In this document: piece by piece, positions 24,001-36,500 of the stretch
Layout of the letters: every line of letters begins with the position of its first letter
How positions within the stretch are numbered: the stretch's first letter is position 1
NCBI RefSeq assembly: GCF_902686445.1
Contig: NC_062218.1
Location: 14,917,015 to 14,981,014 of the forward strand
Length of the DNA: 64,000 bases
DNA from: Sciurus carolinensis
Lineage: Eukaryota > Chordata > Mammalia > Rodentia > Sciuridae
Direction: 5' to 3'
Program-made: the position numbers and the translations under genes
Notes under the pieces: generated by a model
The model's input: only the letters and a program-made list of their open reading frames with translations
What the model was told of the DNA's origin: nothing
The model's database searches: none

Positions 24001-25689
24001 TGCAGAGGACTTGTGGAATACTTTGCATTTCTTTGGCCTCTCCAGCTGGATAAGGGCATTAGAGAAATTGTGAAGGTTGGCATTACAGGCCACTCTGTAG
24101 GGGTCTTAGGTTAAACTGGCCAACAGTCCTAGGGTTAGGGTTTGCTCTTATTTGTTTATGATGATTTGAGTCAAATACTTGAATTTTCCAGATCACCCTG
24201 TTACTAGATAGATGGTTTCATGCTAGTCAGTATATTGCAATGAATTTATTTTTGACAGTAGGCTGTAGTCTGGTTGTCAAAATTCTCACTTTAGCTGTAA
24301 ATACAATAACTGCTTCAAATCACACTTAAATGTAATACAGTGCCCCTAAATGGTTGTAATTAAAGGACCTCTGTTATGATCTCAATCTGCTCATTTGATG
24401 TGAAAACAGTTGCATCATACTTTTAAAAAAGGGTTGCTTTTTCCATCATGTGCTGTTTCTGTGTGCTGGATAAGCCTTTTGTAATTAAAATTTCCCCTGA
24501 ATGGCAGTGTATAGGTAGCATTAATTCTACAATGGAGTATGATTCTATTCTGTTTTAAGTGGGGAGTACACTGTAGCAAAACCACCCCCAAATATTAATT
24601 TCAGCTTGAGTTGGACATTACCCTGGGGTCGGATGGTGTTTAATAATCATTACCATAGCATCTATTCTATGACTGAACATCCTCACTGCATGAAGTTGAG
24701 GATTAATAAAACCAAGTGCAGACACCACAGTGTTCTTTCAAGCTCAGAAGGACAGGAGCCACTGCGTCCCACTGTAGAATGGGAATGACTTCCAGTCTGC
24801 AGCATGGCGCCACGTCCTAGAAGGAGGACGTTTACATGTGCCCACACTAAATAAGGTAGTACAGAATGACAGCACCATAATCTCTTAGAAAGAAATCCAC
24901 CTTGCAGTTGTGCTTCTTTATAGCTCGTGAAGCACATTGGCCTATCAGTGCACCTGCTGTAGGGCTCCTTAGTTTCCTTTTTCCCTTCATGTACCACAAT
25001 TCCATGGGCTCGAGCATCTCTTCATAATGGAGGCCTTGCTCCAAATCATATTAAACATGAACACATACTCACATCCCCAATTAAATGCAATTTGCATAAT
25101 TATAAATGTGTTGAACTGTAGAAGCTAATTGCCATGATTGTTACAGTAGACAAACCTTATTAATTAAAATCAGAAGGTCTTAGTTGTGTTCTGGAGGCCT
25201 TATTTTAGTTTTGATCTCAAACTTTGACATTTTTCAGGGCCTTGCTGAGCTCGGACACCCTTACCCTGTGCCTGCAGGCCCAGTGCAGGGACCGTCCCTT
25301 TGGTGGGACTTGTATTGATTCATCCCAGGGTGGGTCTGACCTGTGTGGGGTGCAATAAATTTTGGTCTTCCTGCAACCTTGTTTTTTCTTTTGTTTTTCA
25401 CTCAGGGGAAAATTCAGTGAAAGGTGACACGCCATCTGCTCCTCCCTTGTGCATGTCTAGAGCAGGCAGGCAGAGTCTTTCTGTCCGTGGAATGCAATGT
25501 TCTAGATCTTCGGTGTGGTAGTTCCCTCCTGAACTGTGGACCAGAAATAGCTGTATGGATGTGATTAACTCATGAGGAATTTGAAAAGTCAAATGCAGTT
25601 ATGACTTCCATGATACCTCTTCTGTTATATTCAATGATAATGGGGTCTAAATTGAATTTTTCAAAAGGTAAAGGTGTTGTGTATAGTAA
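21061..25689. other. Long repeat-poor non-coding block
   Basis: About 4.6 kb in which I recognise no gene and almost no mobile element, an unusual repeat desert for a rodent intron. It is AT-rich with runs of unique sequence. The 24150-25200 part has the texture of conserved regulatory DNA (separate entry). Confidence 0.4.
24150..25200. promoter_or_regulatory. Candidate conserved regulatory block (homeodomain/octamer motifs)
   Basis: This repeat-free AT-rich stretch has many TAATTA/ATTAAT cores and an inverted octamer ATTTGCAT at 25090-25097 embedded in 'gcaatttgcataattat'. Such POU/homeodomain clusters are typical of neural enhancers, which would suit BASP1, a neuronal gene. This is inference; no conservation data are available here. 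Confidence 0.3.
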
Positions 25690-25699
25690 AAAAAGGTAT

Positions 25700-25834
25700 A
25701 CAATGTACATGTATGATTACATGAATGGTATGAATCTACATCGTGTACAACCATAGAAATGAAATGTTGTACCCCATTTGTGTACAATGAATCAAAATGC
25801 AGTCTGTAAAAAATTAAAATATAAATAAAAAAAG
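25700..25834 (+). mobile_element. LINE-1 3' end (family A), sense
   Basis: 'ggtatgaatctacatcgtg', 'caaccatagaaatgaaatg', 'aatgaatcaaaatgcagtc' and a terminal A-rich tail ('taaataaaaaaa'). It is a close match in opposite orientation to 8111-8320. It is a severely 5'-truncated copy of non-coding 3' UTR only. Confidence 0.75.
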
Positions 25835-27060
25835 GGACACTAGGAAATGGTCAGCATACAGTTTTTTGTTTGCTTGTTTCTGTTTTTGCTTTCTAGAACC
25901 TTGCAGGGGAGTTACAAACAGATTTTAAGTGACAAGAGGTCAGATGCAGTTTGATGCAAGGGTAGTAATGATGATAGCTGATCCAGAAAGGGCCCCACAG
26001 TTCTGGCAAGGGAATGGAGTGGACGGTACTTCTAGTCTCCTGGAACTGAATACTGTAGAGGAGTTGGTTCAGGTAGTGGGAAGAGCACTGAGCACTGTTG
26101 GGAGAGTCTTGAGTCTGGGCTCCCGAGGGATGACCATGTTGGGTCGGTGGTACCGCTGCTCCTGAACCTGAAGCCCAGGAAAGAACAGTGGTCGGGGGAG
26201 TATACAGAAAGGAATCCTCAGCAGCCCAGAGGGCTCTGGAGACTGCCGGTGGGGGGAGCAGGAGGACTGAATGAATGAGGTCCTGGGTGACACCCTGAGG
26301 AACCTCTGGAGGAAGCCTTGGATGGTGGAGAAGAGCCCGTGCTGGGGTGAAAGATGAGAAAAACTGGTCCAGGGGGAACTGAAAAGAAACTCTTACGGGG
26401 TGGGGTGAGCTCCTGATAAGAAGCAACTGTCTTTTCTTTCCCTTTACTGTTGTCATTGGACTCTTGTTGGGTATTATGGAACATCACGGAGACGAACATT
26501 ATAACTTCAGAAAGGGTCGGGCACCACAAGACCGCATCCTCTGCTCCAGAGTAGCACCTGACTTTAGTGACTTGTTTAATTTTTCCAAATCTGTTCTCAC
26601 TGAAAGGTATTATTATCCCTGTTTTGTACGTGTGAAAAAACAGACTCAGAGAGGGATTCCTCGTATGCCAGGCAACAGGAAGGATGTGCCCTTGTCTGGA
26701 ACCCAAGCATGGTTTCGTGCTTCTGGTCTTAGTTTACTTTGTGCTGTAGCACTGTGCCTACTGGGAAGGCCAAATGACTTGACAAAGTTTTGAACCTGGT
26801 AAGGGTTAAGTTTCTACCTCAGCCTAAGTTGCTTTCAGGCAGTCAGAATACCAGAATGAGCAGTTAGAGTTAAAAAAACGTATCTTGTTTCCCAGTCTTA
26901 ACACATTCCCATGTGACATTCTTTTTCACTGATACTATTGTTGCAAACCAAAAAGTGCCTGATTAATCTTTGTAGCATCCTTTAGACTTGAGTCATGCAT
27001 TCATCTGATCTTAGGAACTGAGTCACTGGGTTAAGTACGTTCATCTAAGACTCCAGAGAC
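25835..27060. other. Non-coding sequence with a possible MIR fragment
   Basis: No gene was recognised. Overlapping open frames on both strands between 25893 and 26793 (up to 187 codons on the minus strand) have no recognisable domain; they sit in locally GC-richer DNA that lacks stops. Around 26600-26665, 'tattattatccctgttttg' with 'cagactcagagaggga' resembles antisense MIR. Confidence 0.4.
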
Positions 27061-27253
27061 AGGTCAGCAAACTTTAAATTAAAGGACCAGATAGCAAATA
27101 TTTTAGCCTTTACCAACTGTACAGTTCTGTTTCAACTACTCAACTCTGTTCTTGGAGTGTGAAAGAGCTACAGATAATGTGTCAATGCATGTCCCTGTGT
27201 TCCAGAAAATATTTTCAAAGACATGCAGGCTACCCAGTTTGCTGATCCCTGCT
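27061..27253 (+). mobile_element. hAT-Charlie non-autonomous DNA transposon (MER20-like)
   Basis: In order: 'ggtcagcaaactttaaatt', 'aaaggaccagatagcaaat', 'attttagcctttaccaac', 'tttcaactactcaactctg', 'tccctgtgttccagaaaat', 'cccagtttgctgatccctg'. The two ends are imperfect inverted repeats ('cagcaaac' against 'gtttgctg'). This is an old fossil DNA transposon without coding capacity. The exact family name is from memory. Confidence 0.75.
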
Positions 27254-27839
27254 CTAGAAGAAAATGTTAAATTCTAGAATTTTCACTTGTCATCTGACAA
27301 AACTGTGAAAATAGTGAATTGTTATTTCTTCATTTACTGAATACAAAAAACTTAGCTACTTTGAAAAAGCTGACATCTCTGCAATGATCTTTTAAGTGTG
27401 TAATGATGGATTTAGGAGCACAGATGCTAAGTATGAAATTAGATTCCCCACTTTTTTCTTTATTTTCTCTGGGTAGCCTTGATGGAACTCAGAGTACATA
27501 ACCAAGGTCCTCCTAATCTCTCAAAATAACCCAAACTACCCTCAAAACTGTCCTCTAAATCAGGGAGGCCCTGATTACCAAACTGAGAGGTTTGAGTTGC
27601 TTTAATCCCCACCTATGTGAACCCCGTCATCAGTGGGATTACAGACTGGTGTCCATGGCAAGAGAAAGCGTGGATACTTGAATTATTAGTGAATTTTCAT
27701 GCATTAATTCACCAGAGGTGAGAAGGCCAGTAACACATCCAGGAGGCTTTTTGGAACATAAATATCCTTCAACATTAATTACTGTGTCTGGTGTTTTTAA
27801 TTTGTATAAGCAGAAGATGTGCATGGGTACTTTAGAAAA

Positions 27840-28120
27840 GCATCATTAATGGGATTTGCATGTTGATAATTTTAACATTGTGTTCTAATTGCCCAACTTT
27901 ATTTGAGAATTTTTGGTAATTTGAACTAGACTGAATCTTGAAGGGATTTTTTTTTTTTTCATAAAAGAGAACCAGCTAGGAGGACTTTAGCATCTTATAT
28001 GCAAATGAGTGCTGATTATGACAAATGAGCATAATTAGTTTTTAAAATAATTATAAGCTGGTCTTTATTTATTTTAGCAGTTCATTCACATCTGTTTGTA
28101 ATTGCCAGGCTTCTTTCTGC
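27840..28120. promoter_or_regulatory. Candidate neural enhancer with paired octamer motifs
   Basis: Two octamers in opposite orientation (ATTTGCAT at 27854-27861 and ATGCAAAT at 27999-28006) flank AT-rich unique sequence. They are followed by ATAATTAG at 28031-28038, further TAATTA-like cores and CATCTG E-box sequence near 28090. No repeat or open frame explains the block. POU and homeodomain factors recognise these motifs; function here is inferred. Confidence 0.35.
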
Positions 28121-31100
28121 TAACGGCACTGTAGTTCATCCTTTGTGTTTATTTGAAAAGGGCCTTTCCCTTTGCAGCAGACACAGGGTGCCCCCATAAC
28201 AATGTCCCTTCACCCTACAGCTGAGGACCATCTTTCTGTTTGAACTTGGCTTTCTCCTGGGCACTGGGAATAAAATATTCTGGTGCAAAGGATCTCTTGA
28301 TATTGGAGTGACAGGGGAGGTGGGAAGACTTCGCTGGGCGTGGGGAATCCTGTGAATCTGTTAAAACAACCACAACAGTCTAGTTTCACTAATTCCATGT
28401 CCATGGGGAAGGTTTGGACTTTCCTAGTTCCTTTTGGAAGTACATTTTTTTTATTTTCAAGCAGCATTTAAATGGAAGCAGTCTGGGTGAACAAGTCAGG
28501 CGAGGTAAGTTGATAAAACATTCAACATGTGGTGGATCTTCATATGTAATGAAGTGTTTGAAAATTTCAGAATACTGAAATTTTATTCTGTACCATGCTT
28601 GGTCCTGATCCTAAGATATTTGAGGCTGAAATGAGAAAAAGAGATCGAATACACAAACACAGAGAGTAAATCTTAAAGCACCACACATGCTGGATATCTT
28701 GATTTCAGCAGTCAGCACATAGGATGTCCCATTGCAATTGGCACCAAAAGACAATGTTCTGATACCAATCCTTATCTTCGTAAATGTTGCCCCTCCTATG
28801 GGGAGTCTTGGGTGACTTCAATTTTCCCTCTGCTTCTTTCTGTCTTTCAACTGACTGAAGGTATAGCTTTGATTTTTTTTTTTTTCTTCACGTCATATGA
28901 CAGTTTATTCTTACAGGTAACATTTTGTTTTTTGGGGGGGACTCATTGTTTCCAACATGTAAACTGTTTTTGATCTGCAAATTTTTAAATCTTGGTATTT
29001 TTTTTTTTTAAGTTTTAGATACATAGCATTCTAGAGATGAAGTAGCTCAATCTCGTGGGTACAGATATGAGGAAATGGTGTAGGGTCACAAGAGCTGGGG
29101 AAGCTGTTCTAACAGTCTCCTTCCCTTTGGTTCAGTACAATCTATTTTCAGTCCTGTCTCATGTTAATGACATAGTGAAATAATCTACCCACTTAATACT
29201 ATAATAAGTTCACTAGGATTTTCCCCATTAAAACAGAATCATGAGTCATAGCTTACTATTACCTTCTAAGCTCATATTCTCTGCTTTCCTTAGCATCTGA
29301 GAGTCTGTGGTACCTGTGCCAGACCGAGGCTGGTGCATGTTTTGAAATCTCTTGCCCCACATTGGATCCCTGGTGTCATTCAGGGAAATGATGCAATTTT
29401 GTAACCTAGCACTCATGACAGTGTTACAGGAAGTTGTGGAGGTGCAAGTTTGGCTGCGTGCATCAGTGGTTAGATACTCAACATTTTCACTGAGGCTGAG
29501 TTTTGCCAGATTGTGTAAGTCGGAAAATATTGTATGTTGAATACATCTCTAATCCTTCTACCTCTTCTTAGCCTGACAATATATTTGCCTTTGACTTTTC
29601 TATTAATTCATTACACCCATCTTCAAACAAATTTATAGCAGCTTCCAAATTGCTTAAGACTCACGTTGGCAGTGGCGTATTCTGTTCGGCATTGTCTTAT
29701 AGAGCAGAGTAGGGTTAGGGACCGGGAGATCTGGTGTCATATGTAGAAGACATCCTCGGTTGCATAGTGTAGGCCATTGCTGAGTGCCAAGGAATCTGTG
29801 CCTGACTGAAGGACTCTTGAGATGTTGTTATTGACACCCGAGGCTCGCTTGTTCCTCCTTTGTCTGGGATCTGCATACCTCACACCTTCACCTTCCAACA
29901 CTCCACTTCTCTGCGATTCCTATCTTGGCCTGTATTTCAACAGAGTACCAAAAACTTTGAAGGGAGACCCCAGAAAGCCTCATTAAGAAAGGTTCAGGAC
30001 CCTCCTATTTATACTCTACTCTTAACGCTTGCAAAATAAATGGATTTTTTCCATAGTAGCTGTTAAAATTGTGTATGTTCTGCTGTCAGAATTCAGGCAG
30101 CAGACTGGCATTTCCTGTTTCTTCAAGGTTTTAAAGAGGTGTAGTTTTCCTAGGATCAAGGCTGGAGAGCTCTGTGGAAGGTCAGAGTTGATCTTGTGTC
30201 CTGTTGCATCAAGCACAGCGCCTAGGTGTTTATGTAGCTTCTGAAATAAGTGAATAAGTGGATTTGAGAGCTTAATACAATGTAATTAATCATGTATACA
30301 TAATTACTGTGCATTTGTGTAGAGACTAAAAATTATAGACCTAAGGGATACAATTGTAGTCATTTATATTGCAAGTGAAATAACCGAACCTGGGGAGTAA
30401 AAAGGGGCTGTTTTCCATAAATGGCTAGTTTAGTGGCTGTGATTAAAATCCCAATTTGAATAGATATTTTTTTTAAAGATTCATGTTCAAAAGATCATGT
30501 GCAATGAGGGTGTTATCTCCTTTTCTACAGAAATAACTTGGGAGGTTGGAACACCCGCTAGACTCTATTTGAGGCATTATCTTGGGCCTGATTGTCGGCT
30601 CTGCATGTCGGGGTGGCGGTAGGCTGAATATCAACAGTCTGAGGGGTGGCTTGGAATGCAGTGTCACATTCCCTAGTAGTTCCCTAATTCTAGGAGAGCT
30701 GCTCCTGAATTCAGGCAACTCCTTTTCTTGACTTGCTTTCTCTAGGCGTATAGGAAAAAACAGTGGTGTCTGACTTCCAGCTGGATTTCTTGCCAAGGTT
30801 GAGGAAGGATGTCTGTTACTTCTTTATTTTGTGTTTGAATATATGATTTTGCAGCTGTGGGTGGAAAGTCAAATATTCCTATGGAAAAGATAGTTCAATT
30901 TAAAAACTTTTACTGAACCTCAACCTAGTAAATTGGGCAAAAGAGTATAGGTGCATGGCCCTTGGCGACAGCCTTTCAGTCTCACCTAAGCAAGTAAGAG
31001 GAAAATATTATTAGGAAAGGCCTGTTCCCAAGGGTGCTTTAGGTGGACTCCCTCCGGGAATGTAGGACACATTTCAAGGTGCATTCTCCCTTTGCATTAT

Positions 31101-31154
31101 TTCCTTGGAGTGTTGTTTTGGATGTGCTGGACTTGATCATTTTGCATTTTGCAT
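28121..31154. other. Unique non-coding sequence
   Basis: About 3 kb without a recognisable gene. It includes poly(T) runs near 28869-28885 and 28999-29010 and short open frames of up to 107 codons (antisense 30473-30796) without family resemblance. Confidence 0.4.
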
Positions 31155-31165
31155 TTGTATTCATC

Positions 31166-31450
31166 TCTTCTTTTCCCCAGAATGGGGAATTGAACCCAGG
31201 GGCACTTTGTCACTATTTAATCTTTAGCCCTTTATATTTTTTCCTCCTCCTCCTTTTTCTCCTCTCCTCCTCCTTCTTTTGGTACTGGGGATTGAACTAA
31301 GTGGTATTTTTAACACTGAGCCACATCCCTAGCCCTGTTTTAATTTTGTTTTTTTTAATTTTTATTTTGAGATAGGGTTTTGCTAAGTTGCTGAGGCTGG
31401 CCTAAAACTCATGGCCCTCCTTCCTCAGCCTCCGGAGGAGCTGTGTCCAG
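31166..31450 (-). mobile_element. Composite SINE: B1-ID-ID, antisense, within one target-site duplication
   Basis: On the + strand: an inverted partial ID ('attgaacccaggggcac'), a pyrimidine-rich (TCC)n linker (about 31242-31279), a second inverted ID ('ggtactggggattgaac' to 'catccctagccctg'), then an inverted B1 ('agggttttgctaagttg' onward). One direct repeat, TTGTATTCATC, flanks the whole unit at 31155-31165 and 31451-31461. Confidence 0.8.
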
Positions 31451-31461
31451 TTGTATTCATC

Positions 31462-34400
31462 ATTTACCAATATGATCCATCCATTTTGTCATCGAAAGAT
31501 TGAATAACATTGACTTGCTCTTAGAATCATAGGTTATATAATGGATATTGCAGAGTCTAACCTTGGATTTCAATGTTAAGGAAGGTGATTATTGTAATTG
31601 AATCAATACCCATTTGTTTGCCAGTTGTGAATACAGAGTTTTTCCTACCTCTATTTTGTTTTTGAAATTCAGGGTTACTTGAAATTCAGACCTACTCTCT
31701 GCTGTATGTGAACACAGCTAAGAAATGAGGTTTCAGGGAAAGGAAATGACTGAAAATGACTGAAAATCTATTGTATGTGTCATGTGCTGAACTATGTCCT
31801 TGGCTGCAAATATTCCCTTTAATACTGTTAGCAGCCTCCTGCCCAGTTTAATTCTGCAGGGGAGGTTGGGTTTGCTGGGGCTGACTTCACAGACCCTGGA
31901 TCATATAACCGAATGTGGTCTGCTGACTCCTTACCCCATATACTTTTTTTTTTCATGGAGTATATTGGGTCAGGGCTGAAAACTTACTGGCAAGTCATCA
32001 AAGTTTCATTTGAATTGGAAGAGAAAAACCTGTTTTCTGAAATGTGAACTCTAATCACATACAATGCATGCTCTGAAAACAGGATCATCTCACAGGGCAG
32101 TCTGTAAATTGTGGACAATTGAAGCCTCACATTATATAAGAAGGGAGCTTACAGGGCCCAAGAGTGCCTATCCTGTCTCCCCTCCAGTGACCGAAGTTGC
32201 CCCAACCTGGTACGTGAGCAGAGGGCTTCTCTGCAGCCAGTAAAGCTGCTGCTTGGTCAGAGTCTTGCTTTCCAACACAGGCTGCTTGTGTGTTGTCCCC
32301 AAGGCTAAGGGATGGCACTAATGAGAGGGGTCAACAGGGTAATGCGGGCTACCCATCACTATCCTGGTAGAGGGGTTGACGGGGTAGTTGTTGGGGACGA
32401 GGATTGGCTGCTGGGAACTTCTGCTGGGCAGAATAAGTTCTGAGAATTCTAATTTATTCACTTCTTTGGTGGCAAGGTGGATCTAAGGGTTGGATGTCCT
32501 ACAGGTTGTTGAGATTTCACTGGGGCCGTCAGTACCTGGTCCAGTGCACCCTCACCTCTAGGCTAGGCCCAGCTTGGTTTCCAGGCATGCTTTTGGTTTT
32601 GCTTTGTCACCACTAGTAATCACACTGGTCTTTGGGATTTTCATGTTCTTGGTTTTATGGATGATGCAAAAACATTAACTGATTCAAAGTCATTGCACCC
32701 TGCATGTATCTGTATTTCTCAATGTTGTAGTCTTTCACCATTTAGTAAAATATAGGTTCTTAGGACCTCATGGAGGCCTTCACTAGGAAAGAGTAGATGG
32801 AGACCCTGGTGCCCCATTCCCCATTCCATGTCATTTTAAATAAGTTTCTCAGATGATTCCAAAATACACCTGTTTTATCACTACGGTTTGACACATTATG
32901 TTGAAATATTGGCAAATAAGAGGTCGAAGTGATGGCTGTAAGTCACAGCATGAGTAGGGGGTGCAGGTATTGGATTCTAGTTGCTTCAGTTAAAATTCAT
33001 TCCCACTCATTCATTGAAAAAAATTACTGATTAAAATTTTTTTTTTTTTTATACTGTGTGTTGGGTTTGAGATTGAAAGGCAAAGTCTCATCTAGGAATC
33101 CATCAGTGAGAAGTACCACCCTCATTTCTGTTTTGAAGCCTCACTGACTCTGGACTCAGGTCTGGGTGTTTCTTCATTGCTCAGTTCTCATTAGGAGGCT
33201 GAGATGTTCAGGTTTGAAGATAGCAGAAGAGTGCAGGAGAATGTGATCATGGACAGCCTGGGAGCTTCCACCGAGAAACACGGGGGGATATATTTGAATT
33301 GTGAGGAGAAGCCACTGACATCGAATGCAGCACGTGTTGTTCAAAACCCACTTCGAGCCTCTGGATTTAATATATTCCTTCATTAATTTGGCAGATATAT
33401 TCTTAACCCTTCCTTGTGTTAATCAAGACACCAAGAAACAAGCAGTTTCTTTGTTAAATCAAGGATATGCTTGAAGAATTTTAGAATGGTTTCCACTGAG
33501 AATGATTAAAATAGGAGATAGCTTTAGGATCAGAAATATGACATTTGCTGTTGATGCCAGAAAAAGAGATACACGATTTTTGGTGGTGATCAAAAGTGTG
33601 AACCACTTTATGTTTAGAGATAAAAATTCCTGGAAATAAGCCGCAGTTATTCCTGGTGAAGGTGGGCCTCCCCTTCGCCACCAGCCTGTCTTTGTTGGAT
33701 GGCGGCAATGGAGCCAGCTCTCATGGCTTCCAGCCCGTCGTGTTCTGTCAAGTCCATTACTAAGCAGTAAAACATATCTCAGCTGCTATTAGTTTTTTCC
33801 TCATACTTTATTTTGAATTCTGTTTTGAGAGTTTTAAATCAGTTGTGGTGATAAGACATATTAAGTTTCCTGGGTCTTGGGAGGAGAAAAACGGTTCAGC
33901 AATGATCTCAGCAGCTTGCATTTCCTGACCTGGTTGTGGTTCACTTACTCACCTTATTGACTAAAAGAGCAGGTGATTCTTACAAAGTCATGTTAGGAAC
34001 CACAGCAACCAGGGCTTTTGAAAGGACCACCGGTTAAGTGCAAATAAATAACCGTGTGAATGCATGGTGGACTCTAAAAGCGTTGGGCTCTTGATGAGAA
34101 TGAATAATGTATGATTTCTGATAGCATTTGCTGCATGTGGCAGGGTATGTTAAAAGGGGAAAAACCCTCTGCATAATGTCTAGGTTCAGTCACCTTTGCA
34201 TTTGAAGAGAAGTTTATCATCTGCCACTTTTATACCACCATCACCATCATCAGTTTGGAATTTCATGATTAGAACTTGTAGATTTGACTAGGAGATATCC
34301 TTCAAAGAATTGGTCTCTACAATATGTGCATAGTAACTACGTGCAAAGTCTTGACAATATTGTTGCAATGATGCCTGTGTTGATGTTCTTTAATTGTGGG

Positions 34401-36164
34401 ATGGGTTGTAATGGAAATTTGCTGCTGCAGATGTTGTCTGAAACTTGGACATATTTCATTTAATGGAATGGGACATTTCAGTTATAGTTTAACATACTTA
34501 TGTTAAGTATGAGTGAAAGATGAGTCTATATAACTCGATTTAGAGTCATAGTTGTATTGATTCTTTTGTCTTACAAGTTTATAGCTTTGAAATTGAATGT
34601 TTCAGTGGTAGTGAGTTTAAAATATTTATCAAGTTCTCATTTTTATATTAACAACCATAAACAAAATGTTTGCTCTGGAGTCATTAGCTGTATTTGAATA
34701 AATGCTGAAGAAAAGCTTTAGGTCAATATTTAAGTGAGGTCAGGTCTATTTTCCTGCTAAAACGTCCAACACAATACAGTAGAATATGGAAGGATTAAGT
34801 AACAATGATACAGATAAATAACTAAAAATGAAGACCAGATTGTATAATAAAAGATAAAAAGGCATTCTTAAGGATTAAGGTCCCTTTCTGTATTTGAATA
34901 TATGTGTCTGGATGCTGACTGGACCTTCCCTTATTTAAGAAACTCATAAAACTATTTGTAGTGCAGCAAGTCTATTTACTTCTGCGCACGGAGTGGTTTC
35001 ACAGTAAGACCTCTCCAGGCTTAGTTCTCTCACATTTTAGCTGATGAAATATCTGCCCTTTTGTTCCCAGTACTTAAGAAACCCTAAGTGTTGTAATGGA
35101 AGAGAACCAAGAAGGTAAAACGGCAGGACAGAGGAACACCTATTGAAAGATTAAATGGCCATTTCAAAGACATATGATCTATCATTTACCATTAAAGATC
35201 TTATTAGGCACTTGGTCTCAGGAATTCCTTTCTGACCATATTCACTTGGAGGAGAGTGAGGTTGAATCAGGGCCTTCCCCTGGGGTTGGAAGTCCCTCTC
35301 TCCTTTTTCTCCCTTCCTTTTCTGAATAGCGAGTGATGAGTATCCCTCTTCCACAAGTTGATTTTTTTTTCTTTTATTTTTGATATAGAGTCTCTAGTGC
35401 TGGCCTTGAACTCCTGGCTCAGCCTTCTGAGTAGCTGTGCCTGGTCCAATAAACTTAATTTTGATATGCCATTCTGAGTCTCCTAGACTTCTTTGATCTT
35501 TGAACTTTAGTTTTTCTTTTTTCTTTTTTCTTCTTCCCATTCAGTTGCTCTAAATCCTCATAAACAAATGAAACTCATTCTTGCCGGTATTCCAGGTTCC
35601 TGCCTTCCCTCTGGTGTTGGCTGCATGGGGGTGTCTTGGGGGTTCACATGCTCTCTGAGCCCTTCCCAAGAGCAGAGTGTGTCTGCCGCTCTAGCCAAGT
35701 CACTCCACAGGCCAGTGAGTGGCTCATCAGCAGGTCAGATTGCACAATGTCCGTTCTTATCTTTCTTAACCTTTTTGTCACAGCATATGACTCCTCAGAG
35801 CTGCTTCCTAAAATTCTTTCTTTTTGATAATCAGAGACATGACTTTTTCCTTCAAGAGATGCCTTTTTCTGCGTCTGCAGCCTCAATCTAGATACTAGCC
35901 TGTCAGGCCGTCTCGAGGCCTGTATTCCACCACTCCTCACTCCAGGTCGCTGGGAGCAGTCGCCTGCCTCCTAAACGGGGAGGGTTTTCTGAGGATCTTA
36001 ACCAGACGCTCCCTCTTTGTTCTTTCCGTGTCACACACGCTTTGCACTTCCCCATCGTCATGTCGAAAGCTTATCTGTCCTTCAAGGCGACTCCGAGGCT
36101 CCCTGCCCAGCCAGAGCGCCTGGGTCCTCATCACGTCTGCACAGACTGCTCATGTTTGATGTTG
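31462..36164. other. Mostly unique non-coding sequence
   Basis: No gene was recognised. It includes poly(T) near 33038-33050, a small perfect hairpin at 34493-34511 (CATACTTA-TGT-TAAGTATG), and a possible B1 fragment at 35370-35442 ('tctctagtgctggccttgaac'). The open frames are short and uninformative. Confidence 0.4.
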
Positions 36165-36290
36165 GGTGAGTTATTTACCTCCTGTGATTCTTAGCTTCCT
36201 CATGGCAGAGTGGAAATAGCAATAGCTCCCTCCTCATAGGACAGTGAACTGCACAAAGATCAAACATGAAATAGCCTTCGGCAGAGTGAG
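36165..36290 (+). mobile_element. MIR fragment, sense
   Basis: 'gggtgagttatttacctcctg', 'gcttcctcatggcagagtgg', 'aaatagcaatagctccctcctcatag' follow the MIR middle section. It is diverged and its ends are unclear. Confidence 0.5.
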
Positions 36291-36309
36291 TCCTGTTTGT
36301 ACTTTTGAT

Positions 36310-36500
36310 ATTTTGGCTATCTCAGGTGCTTTCTCAATAGACCTTTCCTGATCTCCTGACCTCAACTACTATCTTCTCCTTATCACTCTAGGACACTTAC
36401 TGTCATTTTTACTTCAGGCATCTCTCTCTGTCTTTCCCTCCTGCTAGACTGGAGTGGGCTTTCCCCTACTTATGTCCCCTGCCACGTCTTCACACTAAGT
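36310..36500 (+). mobile_element. Possible LINE-2 fragment, sense
   Basis: Pyrimidine-rich text such as 'cctttcctgatctcctgacc' and 'tagactggagtgggctttcc' recalls the L2 3' region ('ccttccctgaccaccc', 'tagaatgtaagctcc'). It is weak without alignment. Confidence 0.3.

Noticed and set aside
25893..26706. Overlapping open frames of 187 and 162 codons on the minus strand
   Set aside because: They overlap each other in different frames and overlap sense-strand frames, have no recognisable domain or splice context, and sit in stop-poor GC-richer DNA. Chance openness is more likely than a gene.
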